From an uncultured Campylobacter sp. (lineage in GTDB: Bacteria; Campylobacterota; Campylobacteria; Campylobacterales; Campylobacteraceae): a DNA stretch of 8,298 nucleotides. The notes under the pieces were generated by a model. The model was not told where the DNA came from, ran no database searches, and was given only the letters and a program-made list of their open reading frames with translations. Below are positions 6,495-8,298 of the stretch, piece after piece; within the stretch, counting starts at the first letter, position 1, and every line of letters starts with the position of its first letter. The DNA is taken from NCBI RefSeq assembly GCF_938018035.1, contig NZ_CALIJF010000400.1, positions 1 to 8,298 of the forward strand. Reading direction: 5' to 3'. Position numbers and translations under genes: made by a program.

Positions 6495-7229
6495 ATGCAA
6501 AGTTTGGAATTTGGCGGCTTGCGCGTAGAAATTTTCGCCCCGCACGCGCCGTCTTTTGCGCCTGCGCCCTTCTTTGCAAAAGAAGCCGTGTCCGCACCGA
6601 TCATCTACCTGCACGCCTTGGAGTTTAGCGCGGCCAGTGTGGGCGAAATTTACGAGTTCGTCTCGCGACGAAGCGGCGCGGATTTCATGCTTGCAGCGAT
6701 CTATCTAAGCGAGGCGCAGTGGTGCGAAAAGCTTAGCCCATGGGCGGCAAAATCGCCGTTTAAGGGGGTGCGCGATTTCGCAGGTGGCGGCGCGGCGCAC
6801 TTGGAAAAATTTACGAACGAGCTGATCCCGCGTATCGAGCGACACGTATTCGGCGCGGGCAAACCTGCGTGGCGAGCGTGCGCGGGATACTCGCTGGCAG
6901 GGCTTTTTAGCGCGTATGCGGCGTTTGCGAGCGATAAATTTCAAAAGATCGCCTGCGTCTCAGCGTCGTTTTGGTTCGGCGGATTTGACGCCTTCGTCGC
7001 CGCACACTCGCCGCAAAGGGGGCTGGCGCACGTCTACGCGTCCTTGGGCGAGGCCGAGATGAACCCGAAAAATCCGCGCGGAGCACTCTGCGGCGAGACG
7101 GCGCGAAATTTCATCGCAAAATGCCGCGGCGCGGGCGCAAAAGCGGAGTTTGAGCAAAATCCGGGCGGGCATATGCAAGATGAGATCGCAAGAATTTCAA
7201 AAGCACTTTTAAGCCTCGTAAATTCTTAA
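6495..7229 (+). CDS. Alpha/beta-hydrolase fold protein, putative esterase
   Basis: A 244-residue soluble enzyme of the alpha/beta-hydrolase (esterase D / enterochelin-esterase-like) group. The nucleophile elbow is GYSLAG (131-136) with S133; the catalytic histidine is probably H226 in NPGGHMQDE (222-230); the acid is probably E186 or E188 in SLGEAEMNPKNP (183-194). The order GYSLAGLF, SASFWFGGF, YASLGEAE, NPGGH fits a group of putative bacterial esterases I recall with SLGDKEA..KNP and NPGGHF motifs; this is from memory, not a search. There is no signal peptide, so it should act in the cytoplasm, unlike the periplasmic ferric-enterobactin esterase of C. jejuni. Many alanine/GCG-rich codons make it GC-richer than its flanks. 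The ATG at 6495 has AAAGG seven bases upstream. It is transcribed alone, divergently from uup. Substrate unknown. Confidence 0.75.
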   Translation: MQSLEFGGLRVEIFAPHAPSFAPAPFFAKEAVSAPIIYLHALEFSAASVGEIYEFVSRRSGADFMLAAIYLSEAQWCEKLSPWAAKSPFKGVRDFAGGGAAHLEKFTNELIPRIERHVFGAGKPAWRACAGYSLAGLFSAYAAFASDKFQKIACVSASFWFGGFDAFVAAHSPQRGLAHVYASLGEAEMNPKNPRGALCGETARNFIAKCRGAGAKAEFEQNPGGHMQDEIARISKALLSLVNS

Positions 7230-7314
7230 AATTCGTGGAAATTTTAAAATTTAGCAACAGAATAAAGTGCGGTGAGAGATTAAAAGAAACTAGCTAAGAA
7301 GCGGCACGAAGTGT

Positions 7315-7342
7315 AAATTTAAGCGAGCCGCCGTTAGAATTT
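7315..7342 (+). repeat. Dispersed repeat AAGCGAGCCG, copy A
   Basis: AAATTT then AAGCGAGCCG (7321-7330), followed by CCGTTAGAATTT. It matches copy B at 7661: ten bases identical, then similar sequence ending in an AAATTT-type word. A TTTCTCGCGC direct repeat (7340-7349 and 7355-7364) begins at its right edge. Confidence 0.4.
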
Positions 7343-7654
7343 CTCGCGCAACGGTTTCTCGCGCGATGCAATGAAATTTAAAACAAACCCGCATTAAAAT
7401 TTTATAACGCAAGCGGTGCGGCAAGAATGATGCAGCGCAATTCGGCGTGAATAGGACAGCGCGTCGTCATACTATACTCGCGTAAAGCGGTAGTTCCGCC
7501 ATAAGTACACTAACAACACGGAGCGTCGTTGGTATTTTAGCAGCTTTGAGCGTAAATCATGCGACGCGGCACCGATGCGGCACAGGCGGCGTGGTGCAAT
7601 GCAGATTTCAGGCGGGATGTCGCTAAATTTTTGCAGATTGCGCTAGTGGTTTAA

Positions 7655-7684
7655 AATTTCAAGCGAGCCGTCATTATAAAATTT
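7655..7684 (+). repeat. Dispersed repeat AAGCGAGCCG, copy B
   Basis: AATTTC then AAGCGAGCCG (7661-7670), followed by TCATTATAAAATTT. It is related to copy A, 340 bp to the left. A partial third match, GCGAGCCGTGTATGA, lies near 7809-7823 between two of the stem-loop repeats. Its function is unknown. Confidence 0.4.
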
Positions 7685-7708
7685 AAAGCAAATTATGTCG
7701 CAGCTAGG

Positions 7709-7738
7709 ATTTAGCGCGCCTGCAAGCTAAATTTAAAC
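7709..7738 (+). repeat. Stem-loop repeat, copy 1
   Basis: ATTTAGC (7709-7715), GC, loop GCCT, GC, AA bulge, GCTAAAT (7726-7732). This gives a 7-bp perfect outer stem plus 2 inner G-C pairs, followed by TTAAAC. It is the best-paired copy of three. Confidence 0.65.
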
Positions 7739-7773
7739 TCTATCATACGCGCCTTGTAGTCGCACTCGATAGA

Positions 7774-7802
7774 ATTTAGCGTGCCTACAAGCTAATTTTA
7801 AC
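7774..7802 (+). repeat. Stem-loop repeat, copy 2
   Basis: ATTTAGC (7774-7780), GT, loop GCCT, AC, AA bulge, GCTAATT (7791-7797). The inner pairs changed from GC/GC to GT/AC, so pairing is kept although both sides differ from copy 1. One T-T mismatch occurs in the outer stem. It starts 65 bp after copy 1. Confidence 0.6.
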
Positions 7803-7835
7803 AGCAGCGCGAGCCGTGTATGATCTCACCGTTTC

Positions 7836-7864
7836 ATTTAGCGTACCTGCGAACTAAATTAAAC
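7836..7864 (+). repeat. Stem-loop repeat, copy 3
   Basis: ATTTAG (7836-7841), CGT, loop ACCT, GCG, AA bulge, CTAAAT (7854-7859), then TAAAC. The inner stem pairs as C-G, G-C and T-G wobble. It starts 62 bp after copy 2. It is the most diverged copy but keeps the same stem, loop and bulge plan. Confidence 0.6.
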
Positions 7865-7962
7865 TGCTGAAATTTCAAAATTTGCGCTGCGCCAAAGAGT
7901 GCTTTGATACTACGATACGTGCTGCTCGGTTTAAATTTTAAAATTTAGCAGTTAGTGAACAC

Positions 7963-8226
7963 TTAGCCGACACTTGCTGAATTTGCGGCGGCGGAATTTG
8001 CAGAATTTCGCGAATTACCGTTTGCAGAATTTTGCCCTGTGAAATTTCGCGGCGCATGCTTCATTATCAGCTCTCTACTGAGCGCTTTGCCCGACGCACG
8101 TTTCGCCTTTTCTCTCGCTATACAGATAGCGCCGACCGCTCCATTACTCGCGCTCACTATGTCATTTGCTACATTTGCTCGGAACCAACTGCGAAAAGCT
8201 GCAAATGCACCGAATTCTAACCGCAC
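7963..8226 (-). CDS. Doubtful small ORF, 87 codons
   Basis: A GTG at 8226 opens a frame of 87 codons just 17 bp after the stop of the preceding minus-strand gene. The first 65 or so residues are mixed and soluble-looking; the end is an Asn/Ser/Ala run produced by the GAATTTGC repeats. AGGG lies only one base before the GTG, too close for a good ribosome binding site. Two plus-strand frames of similar length overlap it, so chance is likely. No family is recognised. Confidence 0.15.
   Translation of the reverse strand: MRLEFGAFAAFRSWFRANVANDIVSASNGAVGAICIAREKAKRASGKALSRELIMKHAPRNFTGQNSANGNSRNSANSAAANSASVG
7979..8053. repeat. Cluster of GAATTTGC-type short repeats
   Basis: GAATTT words recur at short intervals, and TTTGCAGAATTT is present twice exactly (7997-8008 and 8021-8032). 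Translated on the minus strand, this array yields the Asn/Ser/Ala-rich tail of a doubtful 87-codon frame. It looks like local duplication of an AAATTT-class word and not a coding repeat. Confidence 0.5.
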
Positions 8227-8243
8227 ACCCTAAATTTAACCAT

Positions 8244-8298
8244 CTACGCAAAGGGCAGAATTTTTTTGTAATTGCTCCACAGCTCGCTATCCTCGCCG
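8244..8298 (-). CDS. C-terminal end of a gene continuing past the window edge
   Basis: The minus strand reads GEDSELWSNYKKILPFA and then TAG (8244-8246). The composition, with Trp, Tyr and a charged helix-like stretch, looks like a genuine protein C-terminus, and the frame is open to the edge of the window. Only 17 residues are visible, so no family can be named. The start lies beyond base 8298. Confidence 0.5.
   Translation of the reverse strand, partial: GEDSELWSNYKKILPFA

Larger units (their letters stand above)
7230..8243. other. About 1 kb of gene-poor, repeat-rich DNA
   Basis: No convincing gene is seen. Contents: an AAATTTTAAAATTT palindrome just after the esterase stop; a TTTCTCGCGC direct repeat (7340-7349, 7355-7364); two copies of AAGCGAGCCG with related flanks (7321, 7661); three stem-loop repeats (7709-7859); and an array of GAATTTGC words (about 7979-8053). 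Short open frames on both strands in 7963-8233 overlap each other and have no clear ribosome binding sites. The region may be decayed sequence or hold untranslated RNA elements. Confidence 0.55.

Noticed and set aside
7240..7253. AAATTTTAAAATTT palindrome as terminator of the esterase gene
   Set aside because: It has no GC pairs and no T-run, and the same word occurs throughout the window, including inside genes.
7709..7864. CRISPR array
   Set aside because: The period fits, but there are only three copies, they differ at several positions including the interior, and no cas gene or leader is present in the window.
8032..8233. Two overlapping plus-strand ORFs of 62 and 64 codons
   Set aside because: They overlap each other and a minus-strand frame, lack ribosome binding sites and show no family-like motifs.

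Overview
The window looks like chromosomal DNA of a Campylobacter, probably one of the higher-GC oral or gut species (C. gracilis, C. showae, C. rectus type). The reasons are the very dense AAATTT / AAATTTTAAAATTT words between genes and inside some genes, the mix of those words with GCGC-rich coding sequence, AAGGA-type ribosome binding sites with TATAAT -10 boxes, and protein sequences of epsilonproteobacterial flavour. The genus is an inference from style and not a database match.

Layout. Positions 1-405 hold no intact gene: a 9-bp AT-rich inverted repeat, a possible leftward promoter, a likely frame-broken coding remnant on the minus strand, and the promoter of the first gene. A two-gene plus-strand unit follows: a four-helix DUF4149 membrane protein (406-930) and an overlapping YbgC-type acyl-CoA thioesterase (920-1315). 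Positions 1316-1797 are non-coding and end in a probable terminator for the operon arriving from the right. That minus-strand operon has four tightly packed genes, in transcription order: an Uup-type ABC-F ATPase (6415-4463), a Ste24-type M48 membrane metalloprotease (4457-3249), the release-factor glutamine methyltransferase PrmC (3262-2462) and a divergent type-4-like uracil-DNA glycosylase family protein (2454-1798). Junctions are 5 bp apart, about 14 bp overlapping and 7 bp apart. A short divergent promoter region (6416-6494) separates it from a plus-strand alpha/beta-hydrolase esterase gene (6495-7229). About 1 kb of gene-poor, repeat-rich DNA follows (7230-8243), and the last 55 bases carry the C-terminal end of another minus-strand gene.

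How the genes fit together. Uup (ribosome-associated ABC-F) and PrmC (methylation of release factors RF1/RF2) both act on translation. The M48 protease may act on membrane protein turnover, and the UDG-like protein keeps the four cysteines of the 4Fe-4S cluster but lacks two residues expected at the active site. Co-transcription is likely, but a common pathway is not shown by the sequence.

Most unusual feature. Three copies of a ~24-nt stem-loop sit at 62-65 nt intervals (7709-7859), with a conserved NCCT loop, an AA bulge, and base changes that keep pairing in the inner stem. The spacing resembles CRISPR, but repeat divergence and the lack of cas genes argue against it. No clearly new multi-gene system is visible. 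The best leads are the stem-loop array and the altered UDG-like protein.
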